From contig NZ_CP147913.1 of the NCBI RefSeq assembly GCF_037414475.1, positions 8,318,501-8,382,500 on the forward strand: DNA of 64,000 nucleotides, read 5' to 3'. This document shows positions 1 through 8,806 of this stretch, one piece after another. The translations under genes were made by a program, and so were the position numbers. The DNA is from Myxococcus stipitatus. Its GTDB lineage: Bacteria > Myxococcota > Myxococcia > Myxococcales > Myxococcaceae. Position 1 is the first letter of the stretch. The number at the start of each line of letters is the position of its first letter. A model generated the notes under the pieces. That model had not been told where the DNA came from and did no database searches. It saw only the letters and a list, made by a program, of their open reading frames with translations.

Positions 1-1
1 G

Positions 2-1915
2 CGGGTGCGCAGGCAGGTGGCGAGCTACCTCCAGCGCCTGTGCGCGAAGAACGAGACCATGGGCTTCTTCGGCCCCATCAACTACGGCCGAGTGGACCCG
101 GAAGCACCCACGGGCGTGTCGTTGACGTGGTCGGGCCCCGAGACGTTGGTGGGGCGCAACACCTTCGCGGCTTCGTGGTGGGTGCAGGGGGTGGTGCGCG
201 CGATTGCGTTCGACCCGGACATCGCCTCGTGGCTGGTGCCGCGAAGGAAGGCGTTCGCGGAGATGCCCGCCCGGAAGCAGGGCCCCGTGCCCGTGAGCGC
301 GGAGGAGCTGTTGCCTCGGTTGGTGGAGCTGGCGGACGGGACGCGCACGTTGGCGTCGTTGGCCTCGTCGTTGGGGGTGGCGCCCGGGCTCGCCCGGGAA
401 GCGCTGCGTTTGGGCTGTGACAAGGCGTTGCTGAGCCACCAACTGGAGGTGCCGTCCGCGGTACACCACCCGGTGGACGACCTGGCGGAGCGTGTCGCCG
501 CGCTGCCGGGCGCGGGGGCTCGTCGGCATGTCGAGGGATTGACCTCACTGCTGGCGCTGATGGCGCGCTACGGAGCGGCGGACGCGAGCGGGAAGATGAC
601 GCTCCAGGAGGAGTGCTCGCGGCGGGTGAAGGACCTGTGGGGCGTGGTGCCTCCGTCGGAGCGAGGCCCGGCGTCGGAGTCCCACAACTTCTATCAGGAC
701 CGGCTCGCGCTGCGGGAGGAGTGCGGAGGTGACCTTCGCCTCGAGGTGAGCGGTGAGCGCGCCCGCGAACTGGGCACGCGGCTGGAGCCCGCGCTGGCCT
801 GGATGGCGGAGGCCGCATGGCGCACGCGAGCGGCGGCGCGCGAGGCGGTGGCGCGGAGGGTGGGGGCGCGCACGGTTCCTTTCTGGAAGGTCGCGGCCGC
901 TGCCGCCGACCTGCCGGTGCCCTTGGATACGTCCATGGCGGAGGTGCTCGCGAAGGCCATTCCCGACGCGGCGGAGTCCTCGGTGGAGTTGGGGGCGGCG
1001 GAGCTCCCGGCTTGGGACGCGGCTCGAAACCTGCCGCTCATCACGTCGGTGGACCTGCTCGTGGGCGCGCGCGACGTGGAGGCGTGGGCTCGCGGTGAGT
1101 ACACGTTGGTGATGGGGGACATCCACGACACGGCCCTCGTGTGGGGCTGGGCGCTCCAGTTCCATCCCGCGCGGGCCAAGGTGGAGAGCGCGATGGTGCG
1201 CGCGATGGGCGTGCTGCCGCGCTCGGTGCCCCTGGTGACGGTGTTGCCCTCGCGGCGCACGGGGTTGCTGCCCTCCGAGTTTCCAGGCCCGGTGGTGGAG
1301 CTCGGTGGGGTGAGCTCGCGCGCGTCGGCGTGGCGAATCCCCCTGGACGACCTCTTCGTGGAGAGCGATGGCAAGAGCGCGCGGCTCGTGTCGAAGCGGC
1401 TTGGCTCCGAGGTGTGCCTCTACAATGGCGAGTTGGAGAGCGCGGTGCATACCGCGTTCTCAATCCCGCGCATCCGTCCCTTGCGAGTGTCCCTGGGGGA
1501 CCACACGCCTCGGCTGACGCTGGGTGGGGTGGTGGTGCAGCGCGAGCAGTGGCGGCTGGATGCGGCGGCGCGTGACGCACTGCTGGCGTGCAAGGACGAC
1601 CGCGCGAGGTTGCGGGTCGCGGTGGGGCTCTGGGACGCGCGAGGCATCCCCACGTGTGTCTTCGCGAAGTTCAAGGGCGAGCGGAAGCCCGTGCTCGTGG
1701 ACGTGCGCAGTCCGCCTCTGCTTCGAGTCTTCCTCAACCTGCTGGAGCAGAAGGAAGACGTCATCCTCTCGGAGATGTTGCCGGGTCCGGAGCAGCTCTG
1801 GCTTCGAGGGCCGCGAGGCCGCCACACGGTGGAGCTTCGCTGCACGCTGTTGTCGGGCGGCCCCACCGCGGGCACGCCTCCGGAGGTGCTCCCTTCCACC
1901 GAGGAGGAGGCATGA
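2..1915 (+). CDS. LanB-like lantibiotic dehydratase, glutamylation-domain type (5' end outside window)
   Basis: The gene is already open at the window edge. The visible 637 codons begin just before the family motif CAKNETMGFFGPINYG, which lies about 160 residues in from the start of the paralogue at 3474, so about 155 residues are missing here. The C-terminus carries the typical LanB ending (EMLPGPEQLWL, then a strand ending VELR). LanB proteins use glutamyl-tRNA to activate Ser/Thr side chains of a precursor peptide. The protein ends after this domain and no SpaB_C-type elimination domain is fused, so it resembles small LanB or PEARL-type enzymes that join aminoacyl-tRNA to peptides. Its TGA overlaps the next ATG (ATGA at 1912), so it is translationally coupled to the next gene. 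The family is clear; the exact reaction is inference. Confidence 0.85.
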   Translation, partial: RVRRQVASYLQRLCAKNETMGFFGPINYGRVDPEAPTGVSLTWSGPETLVGRNTFAASWWVQGVVRAIAFDPDIASWLVPRRKAFAEMPARKQGPVPVSAEELLPRLVELADGTRTLASLASSLGVAPGLAREALRLGCDKALLSHQLEVPSAVHHPVDDLAERVAALPGAGARRHVEGLTSLLALMARYGAADASGKMTLQEECSRRVKDLWGVVPPSERGPASESHNFYQDRLALREECGGDLRLEVSGERARELGTRLEPALAWMAEAAWRTRAAAREAVARRVGARTVPFWKVAAAAADLPVPLDTSMAEVLAKAIPDAAESSVELGAAELPAWDAARNLPLITSVDLLVGARDVEAWARGEYTLVMGDIHDTALVWGWALQFHPARAKVESAMVRAMGVLPRSVPLVTVLPSRRTGLLPSEFPGPVVELGGVSSRASAWRIPLDDLFVESDGKSARLVSKRLGSEVCLYNGELESAVHTAFSIPRIRPLRVSLGDHTPRLTLGGVVVQREQWRLDAAARDALLACKDDRARLRVAVGLWDARGIPTCVFAKFKGERKPVLVDVRSPPLLRVFLNLLEQKEDVILSEMLPGPEQLWLRGPRGRHTVELRCTLLSGGPTAGTPPEVLPSTEEEA

Positions 1916-3477
1916 AGTGGTGGGTGCTGCCTCCACACCGCGACGTGACGCTGGTTCCCGAGACTCCCGAGGGGTGGCATGGACTGGACCTGGCGAGAGG
2001 CTTCGTCCGCCGGGTCTTCTCCGCTGAGTCCGTGGAGGCCGAAGCCCAGGCCCGGGAGCTGTCACCCCCCACGCCTCAGTCGATGCGCGAGTTGCTCCTG
2101 CTGCGGGTCGCCCAGGGCATTCGAGGTCGAGGCACTGTCGCGGAGTTGCGTGCGATGGGCGCGGTGCTGACGGCCCTCTCGGGGCCTCCTCACGGCATCC
2201 GGTTGCGGTTGGATGACGTGGAGTTGGAGGAGGGCACCACGGAGCGCGGCGCGGACGTCGAGCGTGCGGCGGCTCGCTCCGCGCCGTACTCACCGGAAGT
2301 GGCCCGCTTCGCCGAGCAAGTCGCGGGAGCCGAGTGTGTGCGCCTGTGGTTGGAGCGAGACCTCCAACTGCCCGCCGCCGTGGCGCTGGCGCATGCATGT
2401 CCGGCGCAAGTGGCGCTGGAGATCGCCGGCCCCTTCGCGACGACCCACCGCGAGGTGCTGGCGCGAATGGCCGCGTTTCGTCGGGCGACGTTCCCGGAGA
2501 ACGTGTCGCCCCTATGCTGGCGTATGGCGCCGCTGGATGCGGAGCCGAGCCCTGGACAGGTCGTCTGGATTCCCGATGGCCAACGCCTCGACTCACGCGA
2601 GGACGGGGCCGACACGTTGGCGCGGCTTCGAGCCCTCACTGGCGGCGCGCGGTGGGCGGGACACGTGTCACTCCATCTGCTGGGGACACCCGAGTCACTC
2701 GTGGAGAGCGGCTGCGACACGGCGGTGGTGGAGTTCTGCGCCGTCGGCGTGGACCACGTGGTCGACATCGACCATCGGTCGATTCCCAGGGAGTGGCTCC
2801 ATCGTGGCTTCCAGCGTCTGCGCGCGGCGGGAGTGCGCGTCGTCGCGGAGTGGTGGGTGGGGGCTCCAGGGATGGATGAGTCGCTCCTGGACGCCTCGCT
2901 GGCCGCGCTGGACGACAGTTCCACTGCGTTCTTCGACCGTCTGGCCGGAGTGCGTCCGTTCCATCTGTCGGTGGAGCGCATGGCGCGACATGGTGACGTG
3001 GCGCGGAGCTGGGGTGTGCCCGGTGAACGTCCGCCGGACCGGGACCTCTGCCGTTCGGTCCCGATTTCGCGGCCCGGGACGATTCCCGCAACACGGTTGC
3101 AGGAGGTGCTCGGGGCGCTCGCGGGGCGTTTGTCGAACCGAGCCCCGCTGAGCCCGGGCCGGGTCGCCGCCGCGTTCCTCGGGGCACCTGCTTCGGCGCC
3201 AGAGGGCGGGCCCGCCACGCACCTGCGCTTGGACCCGGGCTGCGCGGTGGTGCGGCTGCCAGCCTCGCTGGAGGGTGGGCCTGTTCCCTCCTGGTACGCG
3301 GCGAACCTTCGCACCGGTGTCGTGCTGGCGATGGATGGACGGCTCGCGCCCGAGCTGGCTCGGCGGACCGTGGCCGCGCCGGTGGCGGACGTGTTGTCGA
3401 TGGTGCCGGAAGCGCGGCGCGCGAAGTGGGAAGAGACGCTGGTGTCGAAGTCCATCCTGGAGAGGACTCGCGGATGA
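1912..3477 (+). CDS. Unrecognised protein between two LanB-like genes
   Basis: This 521-residue protein starts at the ATGA overlap with the upstream LanB-like gene and ends in another ATGA overlap with the downstream one, so the three are a tight operon. I do not recognise a family with certainty. The middle and C-terminal half alternates short strands and helices. The stretch around residues 300-380 (VVAEWWVGAPGMDESLLDAS, then a FHLSVERMA strand) recalls the later strands of a radical-SAM TIM barrel, where a 'xGxPGET'-like loop is followed by a helix. No CxxxCxxC cluster motif is present, although several single cysteines are. It may be a degenerate barrel or a partner and recognition protein for the LanB enzymes. 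It is real: coding bias is normal and both ends are coupled. Confidence 0.6.
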   Translation: MKWWVLPPHRDVTLVPETPEGWHGLDLARGFVRRVFSAESVEAEAQARELSPPTPQSMRELLLLRVAQGIRGRGTVAELRAMGAVLTALSGPPHGIRLRLDDVELEEGTTERGADVERAAARSAPYSPEVARFAEQVAGAECVRLWLERDLQLPAAVALAHACPAQVALEIAGPFATTHREVLARMAAFRRATFPENVSPLCWRMAPLDAEPSPGQVVWIPDGQRLDSREDGADTLARLRALTGGARWAGHVSLHLLGTPESLVESGCDTAVVEFCAVGVDHVVDIDHRSIPREWLHRGFQRLRAAGVRVVAEWWVGAPGMDESLLDASLAALDDSSTAFFDRLAGVRPFHLSVERMARHGDVARSWGVPGERPPDRDLCRSVPISRPGTIPATRLQEVLGALAGRLSNRAPLSPGRVAAAFLGAPASAPEGGPATHLRLDPGCAVVRLPASLEGGPVPSWYAANLRTGVVLAMDGRLAPELARRTVAAPVADVLSMVPEARRAKWEETLVSKSILERTRG

Positions 3478-5771
3478 GCGAACGCTGGACCCTGGGGGAC
3501 GTGTTCGTGCTGCGGCACGCGGGGTTCCCCTTCGATTGGCTGGAGTCGCTTGGCGTATCCGACGAGGTGGTGGAGGAGGCGAAGCGGCTCCTCGAGGATG
3601 AACGGGCGCTGGTGGACGCGGTGCGCGCGCAAGGTGATGACGCCGGGAGCCGAGCACTCCAGGAGGCGCTCGAGCGGGGTCTTCGCCCCACGCTGAAGTC
3701 TCAACACGGCGCCGACCTTCGCGAATCGCTGGCGCGTTACCTGGCGAGGCGTGAGTCGCTCCAGGCTTGTTATGGGCATGAGCGCCTGGCCCTCCGCTCC
3801 AGGTTGCGCGAGCGCGCGGCGGACCCAGGCATCCAGGAGGCCGTGTTCCTGTCCAGCCCTGCGATGTTCGACAACGTCTGGGCTCGCTACCTGCGCGGTG
3901 ATGAGCGGAAGGACACGTCCGACTCGCGCAGGGTGGAGCGGCAGGTCTACACGTACCTGCAACGCTTCTGCGCGAAGAACGAGACCACCAGCTTCTTCGG
4001 CCCCATCTCCTACGGCGAGCGCACGAACGAGGACAGCTTCGATGTGCGCACGGTGCCCAGCGAAGACACGGGTCGTCGGACGTTCTTCTCCTTCTGGGCG
4101 GTGACGGAGCTGGCGCGGGCCGTGGGGCGTGAGCGCTCGGTGCGTGCACACCTTCCGCTGAGGCTCAATCCGCTCTTCACCGTCTCTCCCGGCCGCGCCG
4201 CATGCGACGCGCTGAAGTTGGAGGTGCCCCTGCCGGAGTCCGCCGAGCGGCTCCTGGCCGTGCTGAAGGAACACCCCACGCCGGCCGCCGCGGCGAAGGT
4301 GCTGGGTGTCCCGGTGGAGGAGGTGGAGCGGAGCGCACTGCCGCTGGTGAAGGGCGTGCTGCTGCTCTGGGGCTTGTCCTTCCGCCCCAACGACTTCGCC
4401 ACCTTCGAGAGCGTGCGTGACTGCGTGGCGGCGCTGCCGGAGCTGGACGCGCGAACGCGGTGGTTGGAGCGATTGGACACCCTCGCGAGGCTCAAGGCCG
4501 AGTTCGAGTCGGCCGACCTGTCGCGCCGCAGGGTCCTGCTGCTGGAGCTGGAGGCCCACTTCACTCAGGCCACGGGCAAGCCCGCGCGGCGAGGTGAAGG
4601 GCAGGTGTACGCGGACCGGCTCATCCTCTACGAAGAGGCCAGCTCTCCGTTCCGCCTGCGCTTCGGACGTCGCTTCACCGAAGAGCTCGAGGCCGCGCTG
4701 ACAGGTCCCCTGGAGCTGTCGGCCGCCTATGGCGAGCAGGTCCAGCGTGGCTTCCGGGAGCAGGTGCGCGACGCGCTGGGCGAGGGCTCGGCACCGCTGG
4801 ACCTGTTGGACTACGCGGTGCGCTTGCGGCCAGACCAGGTGTCGGGCAGCCGCTTCTCGCCCGTGCCGCCCGTGCTCCTGGACGAGGACGGAGCGCGCCA
4901 CCGCGCGTTGCCGGTGGACTTCCTGGGCACGTCCACGCCGGGCGGACGGTACGCGCTGCCGGACGTCTGCCTCGCCGCGAAGAAGGAAGGCGCGGGGTTC
5001 GAGGTGATGCTCGCGCGTGTGCACCACCACCTGCTGCTGCGCAGCTGGCTGAGTGCCTTCTTCCCTTCGAGGGAGCGCTACTCCGCGGTGGCCTCGCGGT
5101 GGTTGGAGGAGGACCCCGCGGCGAAGGGACTCGTCGGCCTGTCCATCCGCCGCCGCAACAAGGGCTTCTACGTCTTCCCGGGCAGGCGGCTCGTCTACTC
5201 GGTGTCGGACGTGCTGGATGTCGAGGAGGGCGCCCTCACCCCCGGCGATGTGAAGGTGCTGCCCACGCCGCAAGGCCCGGCGCTGGTGGATGCTCATGGC
5301 ACGCGGCTTCATCTGTACCTGCCGCTGGATGACTTCTCTTCCTATCCCCCCTTCGCCGCGCTGGCGCATCCCCAGGTGCTCCATGCCCCCTTGCGCACGA
5401 AGGGGAGCCACCTGCCTCGGTTGAGCGTGGGCGGCGCCGTCTATCAGCGTGAGCGCTGGGAGTTGTCCTCGGCCCGACTGGCGCGGGCCTCGGGGTTCGA
5501 CCTGTTCCTCGCCACGCAGCGTGAGCGGAACGAGCGAGGCTGGCCGCGGTTCGTCTTCATGCGCAGCTCGAAGGAGCGCAAGCCCTACCTCATCGACACC
5601 GCGAGCCCCTTCGCGTTGGACCTGCTCTCGCATCTGTCGCGCGAGGCCGAGCGCCTGTCGGTGGAGGAGATGTACCCGGCGCCCGAGCAGCTCTGGCTCC
5701 GCGACACCCGGGGCCGCTACACCTGCGAGCTGCGCATGCAGCTCACCCGGTGGACTGCGGGTTCCCCGTAG
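3474..5771 (+). CDS. LanB-like lantibiotic dehydratase, glutamylation-domain type
   Basis: Complete 765-residue LanB-type protein. I chose the ATG that overlaps the preceding stop codon; the reading frame extends upstream but that part is inside the previous gene. The motif CAKNETTSFFGPISYG is at about residues 162-177, and the C-terminal EMYPAPEQLWL ending is at about 735-745. Full LanB enzymes have about 1000 residues, with a C-terminal glutamate-elimination domain of about 300; that part is absent here and no separate copy is seen in the window. The protein is a clear paralogue of the gene at 2-1915. Known roles of the family are tRNA-dependent glutamylation of Ser/Thr in lantibiotic or thiopeptide precursors, or amino-acid addition to peptide C-termini. 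Which applies is unknown. Confidence 0.85.
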   Translation: MSERWTLGDVFVLRHAGFPFDWLESLGVSDEVVEEAKRLLEDERALVDAVRAQGDDAGSRALQEALERGLRPTLKSQHGADLRESLARYLARRESLQACYGHERLALRSRLRERAADPGIQEAVFLSSPAMFDNVWARYLRGDERKDTSDSRRVERQVYTYLQRFCAKNETTSFFGPISYGERTNEDSFDVRTVPSEDTGRRTFFSFWAVTELARAVGRERSVRAHLPLRLNPLFTVSPGRAACDALKLEVPLPESAERLLAVLKEHPTPAAAAKVLGVPVEEVERSALPLVKGVLLLWGLSFRPNDFATFESVRDCVAALPELDARTRWLERLDTLARLKAEFESADLSRRRVLLLELEAHFTQATGKPARRGEGQVYADRLILYEEASSPFRLRFGRRFTEELEAALTGPLELSAAYGEQVQRGFREQVRDALGEGSAPLDLLDYAVRLRPDQVSGSRFSPVPPVLLDEDGARHRALPVDFLGTSTPGGRYALPDVCLAAKKEGAGFEVMLARVHHHLLLRSWLSAFFPSRERYSAVASRWLEEDPAAKGLVGLSIRRRNKGFYVFPGRRLVYSVSDVLDVEEGALTPGDVKVLPTPQGPALVDAHGTRLHLYLPLDDFSSYPPFAALAHPQVLHAPLRTKGSHLPRLSVGGAVYQRERWELSSARLARASGFDLFLATQRERNERGWPRFVFMRSSKERKPYLIDTASPFALDLLSHLSREAERLSVEEMYPAPEQLWLRDTRGRYTCELRMQLTRWTAGSP

Positions 5772-5917
5772 CCAAGGGCCGACTGCCCGCATCTCCCCTC
5801 GGGTCTTCCAGCGGAAGTGGCTTTGACACGAGGGGGGCGACCGCGAGCAGAATGCCGCACCGCACCGGAAGCCCGGATTCGTGGGTCTTCTGGGATGACA
5901 GGTACCTGGAGAGAACC

Positions 5918-6367
5918 ATGTCCGGAGAGAACACGGCCGTCCCCGAGCCCAAGAAGCTTCGGCGTCCCGTCGCGGAGCTGCGCGCGGAGTTGCTCGAGAA
6001 CCCCGAGGTGAAGGAGCAGGCCCGGCTCATGAAGGTGGATGTTGCGGCCTACGTCGAGAGGATTCTCGACTACGCGCAGAACCCCGACAAGCCGCCCCAG
6101 CTCACCATCACCCCGGACGCGGAGCTCAAGGCCGAGTACCCCAACGCTCCGACCGTGGACGAAATCGCCAACCACATCGAGAAGCTCCGCACGGGCGAGG
6201 TGGCCATCAGCCGCGCGCACCAGCGGGATGGCTTCAGCTCGGGTCAGGGGGACGACCGCTACAAGTCGGCCCTGGCCTCGGACGCGGTGCAGATGGGGGC
6301 TCCCGAGTCGCGAAAGGGCCCTGCATCCGCTTCCACCCCCGAAAATTCTGGAAAAAAGGTCGGTTGA
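5918..6367 (+). CDS. Conserved-looking hypothetical protein, 149 aa
   Basis: The start MSGENTAVPEPK follows a GGAGAG ribosome-binding site; the frame is open further upstream but without a better site. The protein is highly charged and soluble, with no signal peptide, membrane segment or cysteine. The N-terminal half is helical (ELRAELLENPEVKEQARLMK), and the C-terminal 40 residues are polar and probably disordered. It lies 146 bp downstream of the LanB operon on the same strand and could be its last gene. I do not recognise the family. A role as scaffold or substrate of the LanB-like enzymes is possible only by position. Confidence 0.6.
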   Translation: MSGENTAVPEPKKLRRPVAELRAELLENPEVKEQARLMKVDVAAYVERILDYAQNPDKPPQLTITPDAELKAEYPNAPTVDEIANHIEKLRTGEVAISRAHQRDGFSSGQGDDRYKSALASDAVQMGAPESRKGPASASTPENSGKKVG

Positions 6368-6472
6368 TCTGCCGGTGAAGTCACCGGTGTGCCCCGCACC
6401 GGGCCAAGGCAGGACTCAACCGCTGGATTTCAAAGGGGTTTTGTCGCTCCAGAACAATCGGAAGGCCCCCAC

Positions 6473-6500
6473 GGAACTTCCGCTGCGAGCCTCCGATAAC
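6473..6500 (+). promoter_or_regulatory. Possible ECF-sigma-type promoter for the 127-aa gene
   Basis: GGAACTT at 6473-6479 resembles the -35 element read by ECF sigma factors. A CCGATAAC block at 6493-6500 could be the -10. It lies about 80 bp upstream of the start at 6582, in a 214-bp gap with no other coding. The match is by eye only. Confidence 0.25.
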
Positions 6501-6581
6501 TCCACTGTCAGGCTTACTTTGGCGGCCCCGCCGCCTGGAATCACCCCCGCTTCAATCCAAAAACCTTAGGAGGATACGGCC

Positions 6582-6965
6582 ATGGGACTTCTCGGGAAAA
6601 TCTTGAATGTCGGTAAGCAGATCCTCGGTGCTGTCAACCCCCTCGCCGGCGCGGCGCTGGGCTTCGTGGAGAAGCTCGCGAAGGGCGAGAACCCGCTGAA
6701 GGCGGCGCTGAGCTCCGTCACGGACCTCATCCCGGGCGGCGGCGCGATGAAGAACATCCTGGGCAAGTTCGCGGGCCAGGGGATGATGAACGGCGCGGGT
6801 GGCAACTCGCTGCTCGACGCGGGCCTCAAGATGGCCACGGGCCAGGGCAAGGTCACCGACCTCCTGGGCGACCTGTTCAAGGCGAACAAGCAGGGCTTCA
6901 CAGCGCAGGGCACCGGCAACGTGATGGAGCTCGCCGCGCAGCAGATGAGCAAGCTCATCAACTAG
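6582..6965 (+). CDS. Small Gly/Ala/Leu-rich amphipathic protein, 127 aa
   Basis: Starts MGLLGKILNVGKQILGAV eight bases after a near-ideal AGGAGG site and ends at a TAG just before a strong terminator, so it looks like a highly expressed single-gene unit or the end of the LanB block. It has no cysteine, no Sec signal and no long membrane helix. Instead there is a series of amphipathic helices rich in Gly, Ala, Leu and Lys, with the glycine-rich stretch FAGQGMMNGAGGN in the middle. This composition is seen in pore-forming bacteriocins and in some secreted or scaffold proteins. I do not recognise the family; the bacteriocin idea is inference. Its position downstream of LanB-like genes makes a link possible, but there are no Cys partners for lanthionine formation. 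Confidence 0.65.
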   Translation: MGLLGKILNVGKQILGAVNPLAGAALGFVEKLAKGENPLKAALSSVTDLIPGGGAMKNILGKFAGQGMMNGAGGNSLLDAGLKMATGQGKVTDLLGDLFKANKQGFTAQGTGNVMELAAQQMSKLIN

Positions 6966-6991
6966 TCGGACACTCCGCTTCAAAGAGACCT

Positions 6992-7032
6992 GGCGCCGCG
7001 CTTCCATGGAAGTGTGGCGCCGGTTTCGTTTT
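6992..7032 (+). terminator. Rho-independent terminator
   Basis: A 15-bp left arm (6992-7006) pairs with 7007-7021, perfectly if two G-U pairs are allowed. It is followed by GG and TTTCGTTTT. It sits 27 bp after the stop of the 127-aa gene. Confidence 0.8.
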
Positions 7033-7098
7033 GGAGTGGCGGTCTGGTACTTCAGACCTCGTGAACCCTCCGCCGCTCCCGTCCCCTGGAGTCCCGCG

Positions 7099-8205
7099 AT
7101 GAGCACCGGCTTGGATGTCCTGGTCCTTGGCGCGGGAGTGGTGGGCCTGTCGGCCGCGCGGCGGCTGGCGGCGGGAGGTGCTCGCGTCCTGGTGCTGGAT
7201 GCGGTCGACCCGGGAGGGCGCGGCTCACGCGCCGCCGCGGGGGTGGCCATTCCCTCGGTCCGCCTCTACGACGACCCGGTGATGCTCGACTTCTCCCGTG
7301 CGGGGAGGGCCGCGCTCACGGATGACCTGGGCTCGCTCCCCGAAGGCGCCTTGCTGCGGCGAGGGCAGGGCATCCTGCGCATCGTCGCGGATGTGAAGGG
7401 GCAGGAGGCCCTGGCCCGCAAGGCGAGTGTGTACCCGGATGAGCTGGGGACCTGGATGGATGCGGCCCGGCTCGTGGAGCTGGAGCCCGCGCTGGAGGGG
7501 ACGCCGCTGCTGGGCGCCTTCGAGTCCGCGCGTGGCCACATGGTGGACACGGAGGGCTACGTCAACGCGCTGTTGGGCGCCGCGATGCGCTCGGGCGTGC
7601 GCTTGCGGCTGGGCGAGTCGGCGCGCTCCGTGGAGGAGACGTCGCACGGCATCGAGGTGAGGACCGACCGCGAGGTGCTGCGCGCTGACCGGCTCGTCGT
7701 GAGCGCGGGGCCATGGTCCTCCACGCTCGCGGGTCTGCCGGCGCTGCCGCTCAAGCCCGTGCGTGGGCAGATGCTCGTGGTGCATCAGCCGGGCGTCTCC
7801 CTGTCGCGAGTGGTCTCCGGGCCCACGTACCTGGCGCCCTGGCGCGCGGGAGAAATCGTCGTGGGCGCCACGGAGGAGGATGCGGGCTTCGTGGAGAACG
7901 TGACGCCCGCGGGCCTGCTGCACTTGAGCGCCACGGTGGCGAAGCTCGCGCCGCGTCTGCGCGAGGCCCGCTTCGTGCGCGCCTGGGCGGGGCTGCGGGC
8001 GGCGACACCGGATGGACGTCCCTACCTCGGGCTCTATCCGGGCACGCGGCGCACCTTCGTCGCGACCGGACTGGGCGGGCAGGGCATCCTCACGGGGGCT
8101 CACGCGGCCCTGGCGCTGGTGGAGTTGATGGCGTGGGGGCGGGGAGAGCTCGCGGCGCCTTTCTCGCCGGCTCGGATTGCATCGCCTCCGAAGGTTGGCG
8201 AATAG
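7099..8205 (+). CDS. FAD-dependent oxidoreductase, DAO/glycine-oxidase family
   Basis: 368 residues from the ATG of MSTGLDVLVLGAGVVGLSAA. The N-terminal Rossmann motif GAGVVG (about residues 12-17) binds FAD. The internal strand KPVRGQMLVV and the C-terminal GLRAATPDGRPYLG and GLGGQGILTG segments are typical of the D-amino-acid oxidase fold (glycine oxidase ThiO, sarcosine oxidase, DadA). The enzyme would oxidise an amine or amino acid with O2 or a quinone as acceptor. No thiamine genes are nearby, so the substrate cannot be named. The gene stands alone behind the terminator at 6992-7032; the next gene begins 43 bp later and may be co-transcribed. Confidence 0.85.
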   Translation: MSTGLDVLVLGAGVVGLSAARRLAAGGARVLVLDAVDPGGRGSRAAAGVAIPSVRLYDDPVMLDFSRAGRAALTDDLGSLPEGALLRRGQGILRIVADVKGQEALARKASVYPDELGTWMDAARLVELEPALEGTPLLGAFESARGHMVDTEGYVNALLGAAMRSGVRLRLGESARSVEETSHGIEVRTDREVLRADRLVVSAGPWSSTLAGLPALPLKPVRGQMLVVHQPGVSLSRVVSGPTYLAPWRAGEIVVGATEEDAGFVENVTPAGLLHLSATVAKLAPRLREARFVRAWAGLRAATPDGRPYLGLYPGTRRTFVATGLGGQGILTGAHAALALVELMAWGRGELAAPFSPARIASPPKVGE

Positions 8206-8248
8206 TCCCGAGCCGTCTCCAGTCCCGTGCCGTCGAGGGGAGTCCGAC

Positions 8249-8806
8249 ATGCGTGACGATGTGGCGCGTACTCGTCATCCGTACTCCGGGGTGAAGCGTC
8301 TGCGCATCCCGCTGCTCCTGCTGACCGCGGCGCTGTCCATGGGCAGTGGCATGGGCAACCCGGGCTGTGGAGATGATGACCCTCCGACGACGTGTGAGCG
8401 GGGCTGCGCCATCGGCGGCACCTACGTGATGCGCTTCCAGGAGACGAGCTCGCTGGGGCCCGACTGTGGGCTCGCGGGAGTCATCCTCCCCGAGGGGGCG
8501 CCGCTCGTCCTCACCCGCGAAGGCAGCAGCCCTGATGTCACCGCGACGTTGGGCGACGTGACGCTCAGGGGCCAGTACTTCGGACTGGGCCATGGCTCGC
8601 TCATCCTGCGCGGCACCCATCAGGTGCGCGGACGCGAGGAGCCGATGTCGGAGCTGGAGTACACGCTCGAGGGCTCCTTCGACCACGGCCCCACGCGCGC
8701 GGACGAGGCGGTGTCGTTCACCGCGGCCTTCTCCGTCTCGCGGGTGAACGTGCCCGAGCGTGCTCCCGGCTGCATCGTCAGCCGCCGGTTCACCGCGACG
8801 CGCTAG
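8249..8806 (+). CDS. Small exported hypothetical protein, 185 aa
   Basis: I place the start at MRDDVARTRHPYSG, preceded by GAGGGGAG. The hydrophobic stretch IPLLLLTAALSMGSGMG (about residues 20-36) looks like an export signal. It is followed by a Cys (NPGC) in an atypical lipobox and then an acidic, Cys-containing stretch. The mature part is predicted beta-rich (alternating strands, TYVMRFQETSSLG) with several cysteines that could form disulphides. No family is recognised. The stop shares the CTAG at 8803-8806 with the convergent TPR gene. Confidence 0.65.
   Translation: MRDDVARTRHPYSGVKRLRIPLLLLTAALSMGSGMGNPGCGDDDPPTTCERGCAIGGTYVMRFQETSSLGPDCGLAGVILPEGAPLVLTREGSSPDVTATLGDVTLRGQYFGLGHGSLILRGTHQVRGREEPMSELEYTLEGSFDHGPTRADEAVSFTAAFSVSRVNVPERAPGCIVSRRFTATR

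Noticed and set aside
1912..3477. Active radical-SAM enzyme
   Set aside because: Some barrel-like strand/loop patterns are present, but there is no CxxxCxxC or related cluster motif.
2190..5792. A 1200-codon minus-strand open frame opposite the LanB-type genes
   Set aside because: Shadow of two recognisable plus-strand genes; composition is Arg/Gln/His-rich with no motif.
6582..6965. Lanthipeptide precursor
   Set aside because: No cysteine in the product, so lanthionine rings cannot form; kept as a protein of unknown role.
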